The notes beneath the pieces were generated by a model that was not told the DNA's origin, made no database searches, and was given only the letters and a program-made list of their open reading frames with translations. A stretch of 58,275 bases of DNA, from the NCBI GenBank assembly GCA_001314625.1, contig LJSH01000005.1, forward strand, positions 1 through 58,275. Reading direction: 5' to 3'. Source of the stretch: Oceanicaulis sp. HLUCCA04. Its GTDB lineage: Bacteria > Pseudomonadota > Alphaproteobacteria > Caulobacterales > Maricaulaceae. A program made the translations under genes and the position numbers. Shown in pieces: positions 1-9,814 of this stretch (positions within the stretch are counted from its first letter, which is position 1; the number at the start of each line of letters is the position of its first letter).

Positions 1-117
1 GTTGAAGTGCTGGTGGATCTGATCCAGCCGATCGCGATGGAAGAAAAGCTGCGCTTTGCCATCCGCGAAGGCGGCCGCACCGTCGGCGCAGGCGTCGTCA
101 GCAAAATCGTCGATTAG
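1..117 (+). CDS. tuf: Elongation factor Tu, C-terminal 38 residues (5' truncated by window edge)
   Basis: Frame 1 runs from the window edge to a TAG at 115-117 and encodes the last 38 residues of EF-Tu, the GTPase that delivers aminoacyl-tRNA to the ribosome. The end has the family's typical sequence: [15 protein letters not shown] followed by [13 protein letters not shown], part of the C-terminal beta-barrel domain that contacts tRNA. The gene lies just ahead of rpsJ, the usual str-to-S10 arrangement. Nothing can be said about its start or promoter, which lie outside the window. Confidence 0.95.
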   Translation, partial: VEVLVDLIQPIAMEEKLRFAIREGGRTVGAGVVSKIVD

Positions 118-146
118 TCGAAACTGAAACAAGAGAAGATGGAAGA

Positions 147-175
147 GGCCGGGCGGCGGTGACGCTGACCCGGCC
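147..175 (+). other. Hairpin in the tuf-rpsJ spacer
   Basis: A 7-bp GC stem (GGCCGGG at 147-153 pairing with CCCGGCC at 169-175) sits between the tuf stop and rpsJ. No T-run follows, so it is not an obvious intrinsic terminator. It may be an RNA-processing or leader element of the S10 cluster; this is inference only. Confidence 0.3.
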
Positions 176-211
176 AGACTTCCCAAGGGAACCAGGAACG
201 GGACCGGAGCG

Positions 212-526
212 ATGGCACAAACCAACATCCGCATCCGCCTCAAGGCGTTCGATCACCGCGTGCTGGATACGTCCACGCGAGAGATCGTCTCGACGGCGAA
301 GCGCACAGGCGCACAGGTGCGCGGGCCGATCCCGCTGCCCACGCGTATTGAGCGTTTTACGGTGCTGCGGTCCCCGCACATCGACAAGAAATCACGCGAG
401 CAGTTCGAGATCCGCACGCACAAGCGTGTCCTCGACATCGTGGACCCGACACCGCAGACCGTGGACGCGCTGATGAAGCTCGACCTGTCGGCCGGCGTGG
501 ATGTCGAGATCAAGCTGGGAGCTTAA
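212..526 (+). CDS. rpsJ: 30S ribosomal protein uS10
   Basis: Encodes 104 residues, close to the usual length of uS10, which sits in the head of the 30S subunit and also serves as the NusE transcription antitermination factor. The N-terminal [14 protein letters not shown] stretch and the central block [19 protein letters not shown] are characteristic. It is the first gene of the S10 cluster, with the ATG preceded by a GGGACCGGAG ribosome-binding region. rplC follows after 4 nt, which implies tight translational linkage. Confidence 0.98.
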   Translation: MAQTNIRIRLKAFDHRVLDTSTREIVSTAKRTGAQVRGPIPLPTRIERFTVLRSPHIDKKSREQFEIRTHKRVLDIVDPTPQTVDALMKLDLSAGVDVEIKLGA

Positions 527-530
527 GCCA

Positions 531-1349
531 ATGAGCCAGGCTCAAAACCTGCGCACGGGCGTCATCGCGAAGAAGATGGGCATGACCCGGATCTTTGCCG
601 AAGACGGCTCGCACATTCCGGTAACGGTGCTGCACCTTGACGGTGTCCAGGTCGTTGCCCAGCGCACAAATGATCGTGACGGCTATACCGCGCTGCAACT
701 GGGCGCCGGCAAGGCCAAGGTGAAGCGGGCGACGAAGGCCGACCGCGGTCACTTTGCCAAGGCGGCGGTTGAACCCAAGCGCAAGCTGATCGAGTTCCGC
801 GTCAGCGAGAGCAATCTCATCGACGCCGGTGCCGAGATCACGGCTGACCATTTTGTCGAAGGCCAGAAGGTCGATGTGGCCGCCCTGACCATCGGTAAGG
901 GTTTTGCCGGTGCCATGAAGCGCTGGAATTTCGGTGGTATGCGCGCGACGCACGGCGTCTCGATCTCCCACCGTGCACACGGCTCGACCGGTCAGAACCA
1001 GGACCCCGGCAAGGTGTTCAAGGGCAAGAAGATGGCCGGCCATCTGGGCCAGGAGCGCGTGACGACACAAAACCTTGAAGTGGTGCGTGTCGATGTTGAG
1101 CGCGGCCTGATCCTCGTGCGCGGCGCTGTTCCGGGCGCGGCTGACAGCTGGGTTGAAGTGCGCGATGCGGTCAAGGGCGTTGGCGTTGAAGGTCTTGCCT
1201 ATCCCGGCAAGTTCCGCACGGGCGACGAGCACAAGCCGGTGGACAGCCCCGAGCCCGGGTCCGACGAAGCAGAAATGGTTGCTGAAGGTGCGCCGGTTGC
1301 CAACGCCCCTGCGGCGGACGCGGCGGGTGAAGAGGACGCCAAGTCATGA
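531..1349 (+). CDS. rplC: 50S ribosomal protein uL3, with long acidic/Ala-rich C-terminal tail
   Basis: Encodes 272 residues; E. coli uL3 has 209. uL3 is an early 50S assembly protein whose loop approaches the peptidyl transferase centre. The start [22 protein letters not shown] matches the family, so the ATG at 531 is preferred over the in-frame codon at 501. The core motifs [13 protein letters not shown] and [21 protein letters not shown] are present. The extra length is a tail rich in Ala, Glu and Pro from about residue 225 (ending AAGEEDAKS), an extension seen in alphaproteobacterial uL3. It overlaps rplD by 4 nt (ATGA). Confidence 0.97.
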   Translation: MSQAQNLRTGVIAKKMGMTRIFAEDGSHIPVTVLHLDGVQVVAQRTNDRDGYTALQLGAGKAKVKRATKADRGHFAKAAVEPKRKLIEFRVSESNLIDAGAEITADHFVEGQKVDVAALTIGKGFAGAMKRWNFGGMRATHGVSISHRAHGSTGQNQDPGKVFKGKKMAGHLGQERVTTQNLEVVRVDVERGLILVRGAVPGAADSWVEVRDAVKGVGVEGLAYPGKFRTGDEHKPVDSPEPGSDEAEMVAEGAPVANAPAADAAGEEDAKS

Positions 1350-1984
1350 AACTCGATGTAATCACGCTTGATGCCGGCAAGGCAGGCTCGGTTGAGCTCA
1401 GCGACGACATTTTTGCCATTGGCGAAGTGCGCGCCGATCTTCTGCAGCGTGTCGTGAAGTGGCAGCTCTCGCGCCGCCAGGCCGGTACACACCGCGCCAA
1501 GGAACGCGCCGAGATCGCCCGCACAGGCAAGCGCTTCGGCCGCCAGAAGGGCGGCGGTACGGCCCGTCACGGCTCACGCCGCGCGCCGATCTTTGTCGGT
1601 GGTGGCAAGGCTCACGGCCCGAAAGTGCGCAGCCATGCGACCGAGCTTCCCAAGAAGGTCCGCGCCCTGGCGCTCAAGCACGCCCTGTCCTCCAAGGCCG
1701 GTGCGTCTTCGCTGATCGTTCTGGACGAGGCGCGTATGGACGAGCCGAAGACGGCGGCTTTGAAGGCGCTGTTTGCCAAGCTGGGCCTGACGAATGCGCT
1801 CATCATTGATGGTGACACGCTCGACGAGAACTTCGCGCTTGCCGCGCGCAACATCCCGCATGTGGATGTGCTACCTGCGCAAGGCCTCAACGTCTATGAC
1901 GTCCTGCGCCGCGATACGCTGGTGCTGACCAAGTCGGCGATCGAGAAGATCAATGAGCGCTTTGCCGCCAAGGAGAGTGCGTAA
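1346..1984 (+). CDS. rplD: 50S ribosomal protein uL4
   Basis: Encodes 212 residues. uL4 lines the polypeptide exit tunnel and in enterobacteria represses its own operon. The conserved loop [20 protein letters not shown], which carries the basic tunnel extension, is at about residues 54-73. The start overlaps the rplC stop by 4 nt and the stop overlaps the rplW ATG by one base, so rplC, rplD and rplW are probably translationally coupled. No S10-type leader that would show uL4 autoregulation was recognised. Confidence 0.97.
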   Translation: MKLDVITLDAGKAGSVELSDDIFAIGEVRADLLQRVVKWQLSRRQAGTHRAKERAEIARTGKRFGRQKGGGTARHGSRRAPIFVGGGKAHGPKVRSHATELPKKVRALALKHALSSKAGASSLIVLDEARMDEPKTAALKALFAKLGLTNALIIDGDTLDENFALAARNIPHVDVLPAQGLNVYDVLRRDTLVLTKSAIEKINERFAAKESA

Positions 1985-2277
1985 TGGCTTCGCCCAAGCA
2001 CTACGACACGATTATCGCGCCGGTGATCACCGAGAAGGCAACCCTGCTCTCCGAGGAGAACAAGGTTGTTTTCAAAGTGCCGCTGACCGCTACCAAGAAA
2101 GACATCACCGAAGCCGTTGAAGCGCTGTTCAAGGTCAAGGTGAAAGCCGTCAACACGCTGCGTCAGAAGGGCAAGACCAAGCGCTTCCGTGGCATTGAAG
2201 GCCGTCGCGACGATATCAAGAAAGCGGTGGTGACCCTGGAAGAGGGCCATTCCATCGACGTGAGCACGGGCCTTTAA
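1984..2277 (+). CDS. rplW: 50S ribosomal protein uL23
   Basis: Encodes 97 residues. uL23 lies at the tunnel exit and is the docking site for trigger factor and the signal recognition particle. The sequence begins [20 protein letters not shown] and contains the basic loop [15 protein letters not shown], both typical. The ATG shares its first base with the rplD stop codon. rplB follows 25 nt later behind a clear AAGGAG ribosome-binding site. Confidence 0.97.
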   Translation: MASPKHYDTIIAPVITEKATLLSEENKVVFKVPLTATKKDITEAVEALFKVKVKAVNTLRQKGKTKRFRGIEGRRDDIKKAVVTLEEGHSIDVSTGL

Positions 2278-2302
2278 GGCCGCGCTCGAAGGAGTTTGAA
2301 CC

Positions 2303-3139
2303 ATGGCGCTGAAGACATTCAAGCCGACCTCGCCTGGCCGCCGCGCGCTTGTGCTGGTGGACCGGTCCGAGTTGCACGCCGGCAAGCCGGAAAAGACGCT
2401 GGTCGAAGGCCTGCGCCGGACCGGTGGACGTAACAATACCGGGCGTATCACGGCCCGCCGCCGCGGTGGCGGGGCCAAGAAGCTCTATCGCCTGATTGAC
2501 TTCAAGCGCCGCAAGTTTGACGTGCCTGCCATCGTCGAGCGTCTGGAGTATGATCCCAACCGCACGGCGTTCATCGCCCTCGTCAAGTATGAGGATGGTG
2601 AGCTGGCCTATATCCTGGCGCCGCAGCGCCTGGCTGCCGGTGATCGCGTGATCGCCAGCGCCAAAGCTGATGTGAAGCCGGGCAATGCGATGCCGCTGAA
2701 AGCCATTCCGGTCGGCACCATCATCCACAATGTGGAGATGAAGCCGGAAAAGGGTGGCCAGATCGCGCGCTCTGCAGGGGCCTATGCCCAGCTGGTCGGC
2801 CGTGAGGCAGGCTATGCGCAGGTTCGCCTGATGAGCGGCGAGCTTCGCAAGGTCAACGAGAACTGCATGGCCACCATTGGTGCCGTGTCGAACTCCGACC
2901 ATTTGAATATCAATCTCGGCAAAGCTGGCCGCAACCGGCATCTGGGCAAGCGCCCGGCGGTTCGCGGTGTTGCCATGAACCCGGTCGATCACCCCCATGG
3001 TGGTGGTGAAGGCCGTACCTCTGGTGGCCGCCACCCGGTGACCCCGTGGGGCAAGCCAACCAAAGGCCGCAAAACCCGCCGTAACAAGGCGACTGACAAA
3101 TTCATCATCCGTTCGCGCCACGAGCGCAAGAAACGCTAA
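2303..3139 (+). CDS. rplB: 50S ribosomal protein uL2
   Basis: Encodes 278 residues, the normal size for uL2, which is needed for subunit association and peptidyl transferase activity. The C-terminal block [16 protein letters not shown] holds the highly conserved histidine of the family, and the end is rich in Lys and Arg ([12 protein letters not shown]). The start codon at 2303 follows an AAGGAG site at 2290-2295. It sits between rplW and rpsS as in nearly all bacteria. Confidence 0.98.
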   Translation: MALKTFKPTSPGRRALVLVDRSELHAGKPEKTLVEGLRRTGGRNNTGRITARRRGGGAKKLYRLIDFKRRKFDVPAIVERLEYDPNRTAFIALVKYEDGELAYILAPQRLAAGDRVIASAKADVKPGNAMPLKAIPVGTIIHNVEMKPEKGGQIARSAGAYAQLVGREAGYAQVRLMSGELRKVNENCMATIGAVSNSDHLNINLGKAGRNRHLGKRPAVRGVAMNPVDHPHGGGEGRTSGGRHPVTPWGKPTKGRKTRRNKATDKFIIRSRHERKKR

Positions 3140-3156
3140 GGGAGCGACCGACCGTC

Positions 3157-3435
3157 ATGCCCCGTTCTGTATGGAAAGGTCCGTTTGTAGACGGATACCT
3201 CCTGAAGAAAGCCGATGCCGCCCACGAAGCCGGGCGCAAACAGGCTATTAAAACCTGGTCGCGCCGCTCGACCATCATGCCGCAATTTGTCGGCCTGACC
3301 TTCCAGGTCCACAACGGGAACAAGTTTGTTCCGGTTCTGGTGTCCGAGGACATGGTCGGCCACAAGCTCGGCGAATTTGCGCCTTCGCGGACCTATTACG
3401 GTCACGCGGCGGACAAGAAAGCCAAGAGGAAGTAG
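3157..3435 (+). CDS. rpsS: 30S ribosomal protein uS19
   Basis: Encodes 92 residues. uS19 binds the 30S head and contacts uS13 and the A-site finger. The opening [18 protein letters not shown] and the internal [19 protein letters not shown] are signature sequences, and the basic tail AADKKAKRK is normal. rplV starts only 4 nt after its stop. Confidence 0.97.
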   Translation: MPRSVWKGPFVDGYLLKKADAAHEAGRKQAIKTWSRRSTIMPQFVGLTFQVHNGNKFVPVLVSEDMVGHKLGEFAPSRTYYGHAADKKAKRK

Positions 3436-3439
3436 CGCG

Positions 3440-3820
3440 ATGGGCAAGGAAACCAATCCCCGCCGCGTGGCTGAGAACGAAGCGCGCGCCAAGCTGCGGA
3501 TGATCCGCATCAGCCCGCAAAAGCTGAACCTGGTTGCTGCGATGATCCGCGGCAAGAAGGTAGAGCGTGCGCTGAACGATCTCACCTTCTCGCGCAAGCG
3601 CATCGCGTCTGACGTGAAGAAGGTTCTGGAATCGGCTATCGCCAACGCGGAAAACAATCACGGCCTGGATATCGACAGCCTCGTCGTATCCGAAGCCTAT
3701 GTCGGCAAGAATCTTGTGATGAAGCGCTTCCGGGCCCGCGCACGCGGCCGGGGTGCGAAAATCCTCAAGCCGTTCTCCGAGCTGACGATCGTCGTTCGCG
3801 AAGTCGAGGAGGCCGCGTAA
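3440..3820 (+). CDS. rplV: 50S ribosomal protein uL22
   Basis: Encodes 126 residues. uL22 forms part of the exit-tunnel constriction with uL4. The ATG at 3440 gives [19 protein letters not shown], a start typical for alphaproteobacterial uL22; the frame stays open upstream to 3326, but that overlaps rpsS. The hairpin region [20 protein letters not shown] near the C-terminus is the tunnel-lining loop. The stop shares one base with the rpsC ATG. Confidence 0.97.
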   Translation: MGKETNPRRVAENEARAKLRMIRISPQKLNLVAAMIRGKKVERALNDLTFSRKRIASDVKKVLESAIANAENNHGLDIDSLVVSEAYVGKNLVMKRFRARARGRGAKILKPFSELTIVVREVEEAA

Positions 3821-4524
3821 TGGGACAGAAGATTAATCCGATCGGTTTGCGTCTGGGTATCAACCGTACCTGGGACTCGCGCTGGTATGCCCGCGGCGAC
3901 GAATATGCGAGCCTGCTTCACGAAGATCTGAAGATCCGCAAATTCCTTCAGGCCCGTCTGAAAGCCGCCTCGATCTCGAAGATCATCATCGAGCGTCCGC
4001 ACAAGAAATGCCGCATCACCATCTACACGGCCCGTCCGGGTGTGGTGATCGGTAAAAAGGGCGCTGATATCGAGAAGCTGCGCCGCGAAGTCGCGAAGAT
4101 GACGGACGCCGAAGTGTTCCTGAATCTGGTCGAAGTGCGCAAGCCGGAGACCGATGCGAATCTGGTCGCCGACAGCATTGCCCAGCAGCTTGAGCGCCGC
4201 GTGGCTTTCCGCCGCGCGATGAAGCGCTCGATGCAGTCGGCCATGCGCATGGGCGCCCTGGGCTGCAAGATCATCTGTGCCGGCCGTCTGGGCGGCGCTG
4301 AGATCGCGCGCTCTGAACAGTACAATGAAGGCTCGGTGCCGCTGCACACGCTGCGCGCCGATATCGATTACGGCTTCGCCGAGGCGAAAACCGCGATGGG
4401 CATTATCGGGATCAAGGTCTGGATCTACAAAGGCGAGATCATGGAACACGACCCGATGGCCTCCGAGCGCCGTCTTCAGGAAACCGGCGAACAGCGGACC
4501 CGTTCGGGCCGCCAGAACGCCTAA
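3820..4524 (+). CDS. rpsC: 30S ribosomal protein uS3
   Basis: Encodes 234 residues, matching the family. uS3 forms the mRNA entry site of the 30S subunit. A type II KH RNA-binding domain is shown by [20 protein letters not shown] at about residues 71-90. The C-terminal domain contains the conserved block [20 protein letters not shown]. The ATG overlaps the rplV stop by one base, which suggests coupled translation. Confidence 0.98.
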   Translation: MGQKINPIGLRLGINRTWDSRWYARGDEYASLLHEDLKIRKFLQARLKAASISKIIIERPHKKCRITIYTARPGVVIGKKGADIEKLRREVAKMTDAEVFLNLVEVRKPETDANLVADSIAQQLERRVAFRRAMKRSMQSAMRMGALGCKIICAGRLGGAEIARSEQYNEGSVPLHTLRADIDYGFAEAKTAMGIIGIKVWIYKGEIMEHDPMASERRLQETGEQRTRSGRQNA

Positions 4525-4551
4525 GGCCAGGGTCAAGAGGGAGTTTGAAAG

Positions 4552-4977
4552 ATGCTTCAACCGAAGCGCACAAAATTCCGGAAGGCCCATAAGGGCCGCA
4601 TCCACGGAAACGCCAAGGGCGGCTATACGCTCAATTTCGGCTCTTACGGGCTGAAAGCGGTCGAGCCTGAGCGCGTCACGGCGCGTCAGATCGAGGCAAC
4701 CCGCCGCGCGATCACCCGCCACATGAAACGTGCGGGCCGCGTCTGGATCCGCATTTTCCCGGATGTTCCGGTGTCCAAAAAGCCGACCGAGGTTCGGATG
4801 GGTAAAGGCAAGGGTTCGCCGGAATACTGGGCGGCCCGCGTCAAGCCCGGCCGTATCATGTTCGAGATCGACGGTGTGCCGGACGCGGTGGCGCGCGAAG
4901 CGCTGCGCCTGGGTGCCGCCAAGCTGCCGATCAAGACCCGCGTCGTAACCCGTCCGGGCGAGCAGGGAGCTGAGTAG
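4552..4977 (+). CDS. rplP: 50S ribosomal protein uL16
   Basis: Encodes 141 residues. uL16 organises the A-site tRNA region of the 50S subunit. The start [16 protein letters not shown] and the block [20 protein letters not shown] are signature sequences, and the [16 protein letters not shown] segment confirms the family. It is preceded by an AGGGAGTTTG ribosome-binding region and followed by rpmC after 4 nt. Confidence 0.98.
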   Translation: MLQPKRTKFRKAHKGRIHGNAKGGYTLNFGSYGLKAVEPERVTARQIEATRRAITRHMKRAGRVWIRIFPDVPVSKKPTEVRMGKGKGSPEYWAARVKPGRIMFEIDGVPDAVAREALRLGAAKLPIKTRVVTRPGEQGAE

Positions 4978-4981
4978 CGCG

Positions 4982-5185
4982 ATGACCATGCAAGACGTCC
5001 GCTCGATGACCGACGATCAGCTCCAGGATAACCTCCTGAAGCTGAAAAAAGAACAGTTTAACCTGCGCTTCCAGCAGGCCACGGGCCAGCTGGAAAACAC
5101 GGCGCGGTTTTCCAAGGTGCGCAAGGATATTGCCCGCCTGAAGACCGACATGCGCCGGCGCCAGATCGAAAAGCAAGGGAGCTAG
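4982..5185 (+). CDS. rpmC: 50S ribosomal protein uL29
   Basis: Encodes 67 residues, the usual length. uL29 is a two-helix protein near the tunnel exit. The sequence [20 protein letters not shown] followed by [15 protein letters not shown] is typical. An alternative ATG two codons later (MQDVRS) is equally plausible. It is packed between rplP (4-nt gap) and rpsQ (3-nt gap). Confidence 0.96.
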   Translation: MTMQDVRSMTDDQLQDNLLKLKKEQFNLRFQQATGQLENTARFSKVRKDIARLKTDMRRRQIEKQGS

Positions 5186-5188
5186 GCG

Positions 5189-5425
5189 ATGCCGAAGCGC
5201 GTACTGCAAGGCGTCGTGGTCAGCGACAAGCAGGCCAAGACCGTTGTTGTGAAGGTGGAGCGGACGTTTCTGCATCCGCTCCTTCGCAAGACGGTGCGGC
5301 GTTCGAAAAATTATCATGCCCATGACGAGGCCAACGCCAAGAAAGTCGGCGACACAGTCCAGATCCAGGAATGTGCGCCCAAATCGAAGCTGAAGCGGTG
5401 GGAGGTCGTCGCCGATCAGGCCTGA
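5189..5425 (+). CDS. rpsQ: 30S ribosomal protein uS17
   Basis: Encodes 78 residues. uS17 is an OB-fold protein that binds the 5' domain of 16S rRNA. It has the expected opening [19 protein letters not shown], the [10 protein letters not shown] loop and the end [14 protein letters not shown]. It is the last gene of the S10 cluster; a 46-nt spacer separates it from rplN. Confidence 0.96.
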   Translation: MPKRVLQGVVVSDKQAKTVVVKVERTFLHPLLRKTVRRSKNYHAHDEANAKKVGDTVQIQECAPKSKLKRWEVVADQA

Positions 5426-5471
5426 GGCCGGTTCGGAGAAGATCGTTTCCTAGTTCTAACGGAGGATCACG

Positions 5472-5840
5472 ATGATCCAGATGCAATCCAATCTGGACGT
5501 GGCCGATAATTCCGGGGCCCGCCGCGTGCAATGCATCAAGGTGCTGGGCGGAGCCAAGCGCCGCTATGCAGGCGTAGGCGACATCATTGTCGTCTCGGTC
5601 AAGGAAGCCACGCCCAAGGGACGGGTGAAAAAAGGCGATGTCCGCAAGGCTGTTGTTGTGCGCACCGCGCGTGACATCAAGCGCCGCGACGGCTCCGTCA
5701 TCCGTTTCGACACCAATGCTGCCGTGCTCCTGAACAATAATATGGAGCCGCTCGGCACGCGTATCTTCGGCCCGGTTCCGCGTGAGCTGCGGGCGAAGAA
5801 CCACATGAAGATCATCTCGCTGGCGCCGGAGGTGCTGTAG
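5472..5840 (+). CDS. rplN: 50S ribosomal protein uL14
   Basis: Encodes 122 residues, the standard length. uL14 contributes to an inter-subunit bridge and is the binding site of the silencing factor RsfS. The opening [20 protein letters not shown] is nearly invariant in bacteria. It is the first gene of the spc cluster. The ATG follows a CGGAGGATC site, one of the clearest Shine-Dalgarno sequences here. Confidence 0.98.
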   Translation: MIQMQSNLDVADNSGARRVQCIKVLGGAKRRYAGVGDIIVVSVKEATPKGRVKKGDVRKAVVVRTARDIKRRDGSVIRFDTNAAVLLNNNMEPLGTRIFGPVPRELRAKNHMKIISLAPEVL

Positions 5841-5842
5841 TC

Positions 5843-6157
5843 ATGGCTGCAAAGATCAAGAAGGGCGACAAGGTCGTCATCCTGGCTGGCCGCGACAAGG
5901 GCAAGACCGGGGAAGTGACAAAGGTGGTTCCGTCAGAAAACCGCGTGTTCGTGGGCGGCGTGAATATGGTCAAGCGCCATAACCGCCCAACCCAGACTGC
6001 GCCTGGCGGCATCGAGGAAAAGGAAGCCCCGATCCACGTGTCCAACGTGGCTCATGCCGATCCCAAATCCGGCGAAGCGACACGTGTCGGCTTCGAGGTT
6101 CGCGACGGCAAGAAGGTTCGGGTAGCCAAGAAATCTGGTGAGGTCATCAATGGCTGA
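5843..6157 (+). CDS. rplX: 50S ribosomal protein uL24
   Basis: Encodes 104 residues. uL24 starts 50S assembly. The KOW motif is visible as [19 protein letters not shown] at about residues 7-25. The family block [16 protein letters not shown] follows. Its last eight bases overlap the rplE start. Confidence 0.97.
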   Translation: MAAKIKKGDKVVILAGRDKGKTGEVTKVVPSENRVFVGGVNMVKRHNRPTQTAPGGIEEKEAPIHVSNVAHADPKSGEATRVGFEVRDGKKVRVAKKSGEVING

Positions 6158-6710
6158 GACCGCGACATACGAGCCGCGCCTGAGACAGCGCTACCGCGAG
6201 GAAATTCGCGCGCGCATGAAGGAAAAGTTCGGCTACAAGAACGACATGCAGATTCCCCGTATTGACAAGATTGTCATCAATATGGGTGTCGGCGAGGCGG
6301 CCCAGGATTCCAAGAAGCTGCAGGGCGCTCTGGCAGACCTGCAGGCGATTGCCGGGCAGAAGCCGGTGGCCACACGCGCTACGAAGTCCATTGCGGGCTT
6401 CAAACTGCGCGAAGGCCAGCTCATCGGCGCAAAGGTAACCTTGCGTCATGACCGCATGTACGAGTTCCTCGACCGCCTGGTCACCATTGCCCTGCCGCGC
6501 GTCCGCGATTTCCGCGGCCTCAATGGCAAGAGCTTTGATGGCAACGGCAATTACGCGATGGGCATGAAAGAGCACATCGTGTTTCCCGAGATCGACTACG
6601 ACAAGGTTGAGAAAGTGCGTGGCATGGACATCGTCGTGTGCACCACCGCGCGTAACAATGAAGAAGCGAAAGCCCTGCTGGCCGAGTTCGATTTTCCGTT
6701 CACGAACTGA
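6150..6710 (+). CDS. rplE: 50S ribosomal protein uL5
   Basis: Encodes 186 residues. uL5 binds 5S rRNA and contacts the P-site tRNA. The ATG at 6150 ([18 protein letters not shown]) is chosen over an in-frame codon at 6138 because it matches family N-termini; it overlaps the rplX end by 8 nt. Conserved blocks: [30 protein letters not shown] and [16 protein letters not shown]. Confidence 0.97.
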   Translation: MAETATYEPRLRQRYREEIRARMKEKFGYKNDMQIPRIDKIVINMGVGEAAQDSKKLQGALADLQAIAGQKPVATRATKSIAGFKLREGQLIGAKVTLRHDRMYEFLDRLVTIALPRVRDFRGLNGKSFDGNGNYAMGMKEHIVFPEIDYDKVEKVRGMDIVVCTTARNNEEAKALLAEFDFPFTN

Positions 6711-6761
6711 CGCAGCAGGAGCGCAGGCCCATCCCGGGTCCGCACGCAGGAGATGAATTGA

Positions 6762-7067
6762 ATGGCAAAGAAGAGCGCAACCGAGCGTAATGCCCGCGTC
6801 CAGCGTCTGGCCAAGCAGTATCTGGCCAAGCGTCAGGCACTCAAGGCTGTCGCACGCGACAAGTCGCTTCCCGTCGAAGAGCGGTTTGCAGCCCAGCTCA
6901 AGCTGGCTGCCCTGCCGCGCAACTCGGCCCCGACCCGCATCCGTAACCGGTGCATGGTGTCAGGCCGTCCGCGCGGATATTACCGCAAGCTGAAAATGTC
7001 CCGGATCGCGCTTCGCGAACTGGGAAGCCATGGCCTGATCCCAGGCCTGGTAAAGTCGAGCTGGTAG
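6762..7067 (+). CDS. rpsN: 30S ribosomal protein uS14 (long, zinc-free form)
   Basis: Encodes 101 residues. uS14 packs in the 30S head. This is the long form without the paired Cys motifs of the zinc-binding short form; the conserved block is [20 protein letters not shown]. It follows rplE after 51 nt, the widest gap in the first half of the spc cluster, and a purine-rich CAGGAG site lies near 6749. Confidence 0.97.
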   Translation: MAKKSATERNARVQRLAKQYLAKRQALKAVARDKSLPVEERFAAQLKLAALPRNSAPTRIRNRCMVSGRPRGYYRKLKMSRIALRELGSHGLIPGLVKSSW

Positions 7068-7080
7068 GGAGGGCAAACCA

Positions 7081-7479
7081 ATGGCGATGACTGATCCGCT
7101 CGGTGACATGCTCACCCGCATCCGCAACGCGCTCATGCGCCGGCGCACCAATGTGGTGACGCCCGCGTCGAAGCTGCGTCAGCGCGTGCTCGATGTTCTG
7201 CTGGAGGAAGGCTTTATCCGGGGCTATTCAGAATCCCTGGATGCCGACGGCTTCAAGCAGTTCGAAATCGAGCTGAAATATTACGAAGGCGCGCCGGTGA
7301 TTTCCGACATCAAGCGCGTTTCCAAACCCGGCCGCCGGGAATACTCCAAGGCCAGGGATCTGCCGCTCGTTCAGAACGGGCTCGGGATTGCGATCGTTTC
7401 CACGCCGCGCGGTGTGATGAGCGATTCTGCAGCCCGCGCCCAGAATGTCGGCGGCGAAATTCTGTGTCACGTCAGCTAA
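7081..7479 (+). CDS. rpsH: 30S ribosomal protein uS8
   Basis: Encodes 132 residues. uS8 is a primary 16S rRNA binder and, in E. coli, the autoregulator of the spc operon. The opening [19 protein letters not shown] and the end [20 protein letters not shown] are signature sequences. The start could be the ATG at 7081 or at 7087 (MTDPLG). Confidence 0.97.
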   Translation: MAMTDPLGDMLTRIRNALMRRRTNVVTPASKLRQRVLDVLLEEGFIRGYSESLDADGFKQFEIELKYYEGAPVISDIKRVSKPGRREYSKARDLPLVQNGLGIAIVSTPRGVMSDSAARAQNVGGEILCHVS

Positions 7480-7493
7480 GGGAGGCATGATTC

Positions 7494-8030
7494 ATGTCAC
7501 GTCTGGGCAAATTGCCGGTCGGCCTTCCTAGCGGAGTGAGCGCGACCGTTGCCAATGATACGGTGAAGATAAAGGGTCCCAAGGGTGAGCTTTCGCTCCT
7601 GGTGTCCGGCCTCGTCACCATTACTGAAGCCGAAGACAAGTCGCTGGTTGTAAGGCCGGTTGACGAGTCGACCCGCGCCCGGGCCATGTGGGGCACGACG
7701 CGGGCCAATATCGCCAGCATGGTGAAGGGCGTCTCCGAAGGGTTTGAGCAAACGCTCGAACTGGTCGGCGTCGGTTACCGCGCGCAGGCCCAGGGCCGCG
7801 ATCTCAAGCTGTCTCTTGGCTTCAGCCATGAAGTGGTCTACACGCCGCGTCCCGGCATCACGATTTCCGCGCCCAAGCCCACCGAGATCAAGATCGAGGG
7901 GGCCAGCAGTCAGGAAGTCGGCCAGACCGCTGCCGAGATCCGCAAGTATCGTCCGCCAGAGCCCTACAAGGGCAAAGGCATCCGTCTTGCCGGTGAATAC
8001 GTTCGCCGGAAAGAAGGCAAGAAGAAGTAG
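7494..8030 (+). CDS. rplF: 50S ribosomal protein uL6
   Basis: Encodes 178 residues, normal for uL6, which lies near the sarcin-ricin loop where elongation factors bind. The start [15 protein letters not shown] and the C-terminal [20 protein letters not shown] are diagnostic. It is preceded by a GGGAGGCA site and followed by rplR after 14 nt. Confidence 0.98.
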   Translation: MSRLGKLPVGLPSGVSATVANDTVKIKGPKGELSLLVSGLVTITEAEDKSLVVRPVDESTRARAMWGTTRANIASMVKGVSEGFEQTLELVGVGYRAQAQGRDLKLSLGFSHEVVYTPRPGITISAPKPTEIKIEGASSQEVGQTAAEIRKYRPPEPYKGKGIRLAGEYVRRKEGKKK

Positions 8031-8044
8031 GGAACCGTCAGGTC

Positions 8045-8407
8045 ATGAAATCGTCTCGCGAAAAGATGCAACGCCGCGCGCAGCGTACGCGCTCGCGGCT
8101 TGCGAAGTTCTCGGGCGGCCGTCCGCGCCTGTCGGTCTTCCGCTCGTCCAAGCATATCTACGCCCAGATCATCGACGATTCGAACGGTGCCACGCTTGCC
8201 GCGGCTTCGACGCTCGAAGCTGATGTGCGCGGTGGCAAGCCTGCCGGCGCCAATGTCGAGGCGGCTGCCGCTGTCGGCAAGCTCGTCGCCGAGCGCGCCA
8301 AGGCCAAAGGCCTGACCGACGTCGTGTTCGATCGCGGCGGTTACATTTATCATGGGCGCATCAAGGCGCTCGCAGATGCTGCCCGCGAGGGCGGCCTGAA
8401 CTTCTAG
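8045..8407 (+). CDS. rplR: 50S ribosomal protein uL18
   Basis: Encodes 120 residues. uL18 binds 5S rRNA in the central protuberance. The basic N-terminus is followed by [19 protein letters not shown], and the end has [20 protein letters not shown] and EGGLNF, all typical. rpsE starts 9 nt later. Confidence 0.97.
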   Translation: MKSSREKMQRRAQRTRSRLAKFSGGRPRLSVFRSSKHIYAQIIDDSNGATLAAASTLEADVRGGKPAGANVEAAAAVGKLVAERAKAKGLTDVVFDRGGYIYHGRIKALADAAREGGLNF

Positions 8408-8416
8408 GAGAGCGCC

Positions 8417-9013
8417 ATGGCTCGGGAAGACCAACGCGAAGGCCGGGGCGGGAGAGACCGCCGCCGCCGCGACGAGGAGCCGGATAGCGAGCTCGTCGAC
8501 AAGCTCGTCCACATCAATCGTGTCGCCAAGACCGTGAAGGGTGGCCGGAACTTCCAGTTTGCCGCGCTCGCCGTCGTCGGCGACCAGAAGGGCCGCGTCG
8601 GCTTTGGTCAGGGCAAGGCACGTGAAGTGCCTGAAGCCATCCGCAAGGCGACCGAGGAAGCGAAGAAGACCATGGTGCGCATCCCGCTGCGCGAGGGCCG
8701 TACCCTGCATCACGATGCAGACGGCCGCTGGGGCGCGGGCAAGGTGACACTGCGTGCGGCGCCTCCGGGCACCGGCATTATCGCAGGCGGTCCGATGCGC
8801 GCCGTGCTGGAAAGCCTGGGTGTTCAGGACGTGGTGGCCAAGTCGGTCGGCTCGTCCAACCCCTACAACATGATCCGCGCCACCTTCGACGCGCTCAAAG
8901 GCCAGAACAGCCCGCGTACGGTTGCGGCCAAGCGCGGTCTGAAAGTGGCCGACATCGTCAATCGCCGGAGTGATGGTGCCAGCGCACCTGAAGCCGTCGA
9001 CAGCCAGAGCTAG
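8417..9013 (+). CDS. rpsE: 30S ribosomal protein uS5
   Basis: Encodes 198 residues, about 30 more than E. coli uS5. uS5 controls decoding accuracy and has mRNA helicase activity at the entry site. The core starts at [19 protein letters not shown]. The extra length is a charged N-terminus ([19 protein letters not shown]) and a short C-terminal tail. Conserved blocks [17 protein letters not shown] and [18 protein letters not shown] are present. Confidence 0.97.
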   Translation: MAREDQREGRGGRDRRRRDEEPDSELVDKLVHINRVAKTVKGGRNFQFAALAVVGDQKGRVGFGQGKAREVPEAIRKATEEAKKTMVRIPLREGRTLHHDADGRWGAGKVTLRAAPPGTGIIAGGPMRAVLESLGVQDVVAKSVGSSNPYNMIRATFDALKGQNSPRTVAAKRGLKVADIVNRRSDGASAPEAVDSQS

Positions 9014-9024
9014 GAATACCGGCC

Positions 9025-9216
9025 ATGGCCAAGAAAACAGTTATCGTGCGTCAGACGGGCAGCCATATCCGCCGCCCCAAAGACCAGTTGCAGACGCTGA
9101 CCGGGCTTGGCCTGGGGCGTATCGGCAAACAGCGCGAGCTTGAGGACACGCCGTCTGTACGCGGCATGATCGCCAAGGTCGCCCACCTTGTGGAAATCGT
9201 CGAGGAGCGCGGCTAG
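9025..9216 (+). CDS. rpmD: 50S ribosomal protein uL30
   Basis: Encodes 63 residues, the usual length. uL30 is a small non-essential 50S protein. The stretch [20 protein letters not shown] followed by [20 protein letters not shown] is typical. It sits between rpsE and rplO as expected. Confidence 0.96.
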   Translation: MAKKTVIVRQTGSHIRRPKDQLQTLTGLGLGRIGKQRELEDTPSVRGMIAKVAHLVEIVEERG

Positions 9217-9249
9217 TAACCGCCTGCTGCCTTGATAAGGAGAATAGTC

Positions 9250-9726
9250 ATGCGTCTGAACGAACTGCGGGACAATCCCGGCTCGGTGAAAGAACGCACC
9301 CGCGTGGGCCGTGGTATCGGCTCTGGCAAAGGCAAGACCGGCGGCCGTGGTGTCAAAGGTCAGAAATCGCGCTCTGGCGTTGCCATCAAGGGCTTTGAGG
9401 GCGGCCAGATGCCGCTCCACCAGCGTCTTCCCAAGCGCGGCTTCACCAAGCCGAACCGCGCAAAGTTTGCGGAAGTCACGCTCGGCCGCCTGCAAAAGGC
9501 GATCGACGCGGGCAAGCTGGATGCCAAGGCAGCGATCGACGCTGACGCGCTGATCAAGGCTGGCGTCATCCGCCGTGCCAAGGATGGTGTGCGCATTATC
9601 GGCGGCGGCGCCTTCAAGGCAAAGCTTTCCATCTCGGCAGCCGGTGCCTCCAAGCCCGCCATTGCCGCGGTCGAGAAGGCTGGCGGGTCCATCACCCTCC
9701 CGGCGCCTAAAGACAGCGAAGCCTGA
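9250..9726 (+). CDS. rplO: 50S ribosomal protein uL15
   Basis: Encodes 158 residues. uL15 is a late 50S assembly protein that reaches deep into 23S rRNA. The ATG at 9250 gives [20 protein letters not shown], matching the family; an in-frame start at 9232 is not needed because a TAAGGAG site lies at about 9235-9241. The glycine-rich extension [18 protein letters not shown] is diagnostic. secY follows after 88 nt. Confidence 0.97.
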   Translation: MRLNELRDNPGSVKERTRVGRGIGSGKGKTGGRGVKGQKSRSGVAIKGFEGGQMPLHQRLPKRGFTKPNRAKFAEVTLGRLQKAIDAGKLDAKAAIDADALIKAGVIRRAKDGVRIIGGGAFKAKLSISAAGASKPAIAAVEKAGGSITLPAPKDSEA

Positions 9727-9737
9727 TGCGGTTACCC

Positions 9738-9778
9738 GGACGGCTCCCCAAATGGGTTGAGCCGTCCAATTCCGTCCT
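9738..9778 (+). terminator. Strong hairpin between rplO and secY (attenuator or partial terminator)
   Basis: A 9-bp perfect stem, GGACGGCTC at 9738-9746 with GAGCCGTCC at 9759-9767, has an inner CCCAAATGGG that can pair further. It is followed by AATTCCGT, not by a proper T-run. It may modulate read-through from the ribosomal genes into secY or protect the upstream mRNA. The structure is seen directly; the function is inferred. Confidence 0.4.
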
Positions 9779-9814
9779 GGCCCAATCGGGACCGCAAGGG
9801 AGCGAGACCAGCCC

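Noticed and set aside
3697-4989. 430-residue open frame on the minus strand across rplV-rpsC-rplP
   Set aside because: It is antisense to three unmistakable ribosomal genes. In high-GC DNA such long antisense frames arise from third-position bias, and its translation matches no family.
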